Source: Pseudomonadota bacterium (lineage in GTDB: Bacteria > Pseudomonadota > Alphaproteobacteria > Rhodospirillales > 2-02-FULL-58-16). From it: a DNA stretch of 7,026 bases. Each line of letters opens with the position of its first letter. Positions within the stretch are counted from its first letter, which is position 1. Both the position numbers and the translations under genes were made by a program. The notes beneath the pieces are model-generated. The model saw only the letters and a list, made by a program, of their open reading frames with translations. It was not told where the DNA came from and ran no database searches. The DNA is taken from the NCBI GenBank assembly GCA_022572335.1, contig JACZWD010000143.1, positions 1-7,026 on the forward strand. Reading direction: 5' to 3'. Positions 5,859 to 7,026 of this stretch are shown piece by piece.

Positions 5859-6782
5859 TCAGGCGGGGCGATGCCCTTTTCGTGCGCCGGCCTGTACGGC
5901 CACGTTGTCGATGAGCCGCGCTTCGCCCAGCCAAGCCGCCGCCAGCACCCGGGCCGGCCGCCCCGCCCTGTCCACCGGCTCCAGGGTTTCGGCGTCGCGC
6001 ACCGTGAGGTAATCCACCCGGGCGAACCCGGCCTTGAGCAGCAACCCTTCGCCCCAGGCCGCCGTCTCGCCGGCGTCGGCCCCCCCGGCCACCTGCCCGG
6101 CGACGGCGCTGATGGTGCGGAACAGCGCCGGCGCGGCGGCGCGCTCCGCGGCCGACAGATAGGCGTTGCGGGACGCCATGGCGAGGCCGTCGGCCTCGCG
6201 CACGGTGGGTGCGGCTTCGATGCGGACCGGGATGTCCAGGTCCTTGACCATGCGCTTGATGACCAGGAGCTGCTGATAGTCCTTTTCGCCGAAAACGGCG
6301 ATGTCGGGCCGCACCTGCATGAGCAGCTTGGCGACCACGGTGGCGACGCCGGTGAAGAAGCCGGGACGATGCTCTCCCTCCAGGCAGTCGCCGAGTCCCG
6401 GCACCGAGACCTCGGTCACGTCGCCCGGGGGATACATCTCGCCCGTTCCCGGAGCGAACAACAGATCGGCGCCGAGGGCGGCAAGCCTGGCCGCGTCCGC
6501 CGCCTCGTCGCGGGGATAGGCCCGCAAATCCTCGTCCGGCCCGAACTGGGTGGGGTTGACGAACAGGCTCACGCAGGTGCGTCCCGCCCTGGCCAGGGAC
6601 AGGCGCACCAGGGACAGGTGCCCTTCGTGCAGGGCGCCCATGGTGGGCACAAGGCCCACCGTGTCCCCGGCCGCCCGCCAGGCGCCGACGCGGGCGCGCA
6701 CCTCGGCGACGGTGCGCACGGTGTCGATGGATCTGTCGTCGGGCCCGGCCACGGTCGCCTTATACCAAGCGCCGCTGATCAT
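5859..6782 (-). CDS. panC: Pantothenate synthetase (pantoate--beta-alanine ligase)
   Basis: PanC joins pantoate and beta-alanine with ATP, via a pantoyl-adenylate, in the last step to pantothenate (coenzyme A precursor), in the cytoplasm. Signatures are complete: PTMGALHEGH (46-55, HxGH ATP-binding motif), VNPTQF (75-80), GEHRPGFFTGVATVV (136-150), FGEKDYQQ (164-171) and the KMSKS-like AMASRN (201-206). The frame gives 307 residues, about 20 more than usual. The extra N-terminus (MISGAWYKATVAGPDDRSI) lies before the normal family start near VRTVAEVRA. ATG 6782 has no good Shine-Dalgarno and lies inside a large palindromic repeat; GTG 6752, preceded by AAGGCG, or GTG 6719 are realistic alternative starts. 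No panB is in the window. The product is certain; the start is not. Confidence 0.95.
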   Translation of the reverse strand: MISGAWYKATVAGPDDRSIDTVRTVAEVRARVGAWRAAGDTVGLVPTMGALHEGHLSLVRLSLARAGRTCVSLFVNPTQFGPDEDLRAYPRDEAADAARLAALGADLLFAPGTGEMYPPGDVTEVSVPGLGDCLEGEHRPGFFTGVATVVAKLLMQVRPDIAVFGEKDYQQLLVIKRMVKDLDIPVRIEAAPTVREADGLAMASRNAYLSAAERAAAPALFRTISAVAGQVAGGADAGETAAWGEGLLLKAGFARVDYLTVRDAETLEPVDRAGRPARVLAAAWLGEARLIDNVAVQAGARKGHRPA

Positions 6783-6794
6783 GACTCATAGAGA
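6759..6794. repeat. Left arm of a 36-bp inverted repeat (overlaps panC start)
   Basis: This arm matches the reverse complement of 6991-7026 at 31 of 36 positions. The shared core is CGCTGATCATGAC, flanked by ATACCAAG and CATAGAGA blocks. The panC ATG (6782-6780) and its first eight codons are read from this arm. Confidence 0.85.
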
Positions 6795-6887
6795 TCGCGT
6801 AGGCGGCTCGTCGGGCAGGAGGAAAGTTGCAGGCGATGCGGCGCATCGTCAAAACTTTTCGACGCCCCCGACGGGCCGCATACGCGA
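6795..6887. repeat. Large hairpin A inside the inverted repeat
   Basis: The 21-bp arms 6795-6815 and 6867-6887 are complementary at 19 of 21 positions (outer TCGCGTA / TACGCGA-type pairing with one G-T wobble). Inside, GAAAGTT (6822-6828) can pair with AACTTTTC (6853-6860) with one bulge, and CGATGC (6834-6839) pairs with GCATCG (6843-6848). The nested stems share a common axis, making one long hairpin rather than scattered short ones. Confidence 0.75.
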
Positions 6888-6896
6888 CCGGAACGG

Positions 6897-6990
6897 CGGC
6901 TTACCAAGGCTTTCGGACGGCGTCGCGCACGCTTCGCGATGCCCCGCATCGCCACAGCGCACGCTTAGGGCCGAAAACCTTGGTAAGCCG
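6897..6990. repeat. Large hairpin B inside the inverted repeat
   Basis: Arms 6897-6916 and 6971-6990 are complementary at 19 of 20 positions (CGGCTTACCAAGG against CCTTGGTAAGCCG at the base). At the tip GCGATGC (6936-6942) and GCATCGC (6946-6952) form a perfect 7-bp stem with a CCC loop. GCGCACGCTT is also repeated directly at 6925-6934 and 6957-6966, flanking the tip stem. Confidence 0.8.
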
Positions 6991-7026
6991 TCTCTATGGG
7001 TCATGATCAGCGTTCCTTGGTATGAG
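6991..7026. repeat. Right arm of the 36-bp inverted repeat (runs to the window edge)
   Basis: This is the inverted partner of 6759-6794, with five mismatches. It abuts hairpin B with no gap and ends at the last base of the window, so the true repeat may continue further right. Confidence 0.85.

Noticed and set aside
5833..5860. Short CCCC/GGGG stem between panC and yqaA as a terminator
   Set aside because: The stem is only four base pairs and has no T-run, so it does not support separating the two genes.
5853..6791. A 312-codon plus-strand frame opposite panC
   Set aside because: It is the antisense shadow of the well-supported panC gene; its product is His/Gly/Arg-rich with no recognisable motif.
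6795..6990. Repeats here as a CRISPR array
   Set aside because: The repeats are inverted hairpin arms of different sequence, not regularly spaced direct repeats with unique spacers.

Overview
The right-hand part of the window is GC-rich, densely coding chromosome carrying pantothenate synthetase (panC), a YqaA-type membrane protein, a PQQ-type sugar/sorbosone dehydrogenase-like protein and an OmpA-like exported protein. Gene style and codon use suggest a Gram-negative proteobacterium. An alphaproteobacterium such as a Rhodospirillales member is my guess, but nothing in the window proves it.

Positions 1-2642 look like one end of an integrated mobile element. It is visibly less GC-rich than the rest, all its genes are on the minus strand, and it ends at the 3' end of a tRNA-Arg(ACG) gene, a classic integration target. 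From the tRNA leftwards come: a repeat-rich non-coding strip, a strong sigma-70-like promoter with an operator-like inverted repeat, a small AlpA/excisionase-type DNA-binding protein (2137-2403), a primase-helicase of CHC2 + TOPRIM + RecA-like + HTH architecture (288-2120), a 143-bp intergenic strip with several TTAACG sites (candidate operator or replication origin), and the first 48 codons of an unrecognised small protein cut by the window edge. This resembles the replication/regulation end of a P4-like satellite or replicative genomic island. No integrase is visible, so the rest must lie to the left.

Positions 2643-5364 hold the tRNA (minus), then two plus-strand genes for exported proteins: a coiled-coil plus degenerate OmpA-like protein (2974-4143) and a beta-propeller PQQ dehydrogenase-like protein (4246-5364). 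They may be co-transcribed. They converge on a minus-strand pair, panC (5859-6782) followed by yqaA (5380-5808). Stop codons of the converging genes are only 15 bp apart.

Positions 6759-7026 form the most unusual structure: a 36-bp imperfect inverted repeat enclosing two large, separate, internally structured hairpins. The whole could fold as a Y- or T-shaped (three-way-junction) palindrome. The left arm overlaps the start of panC, so the assigned start codon and first eight codons of PanC lie inside the repeat.
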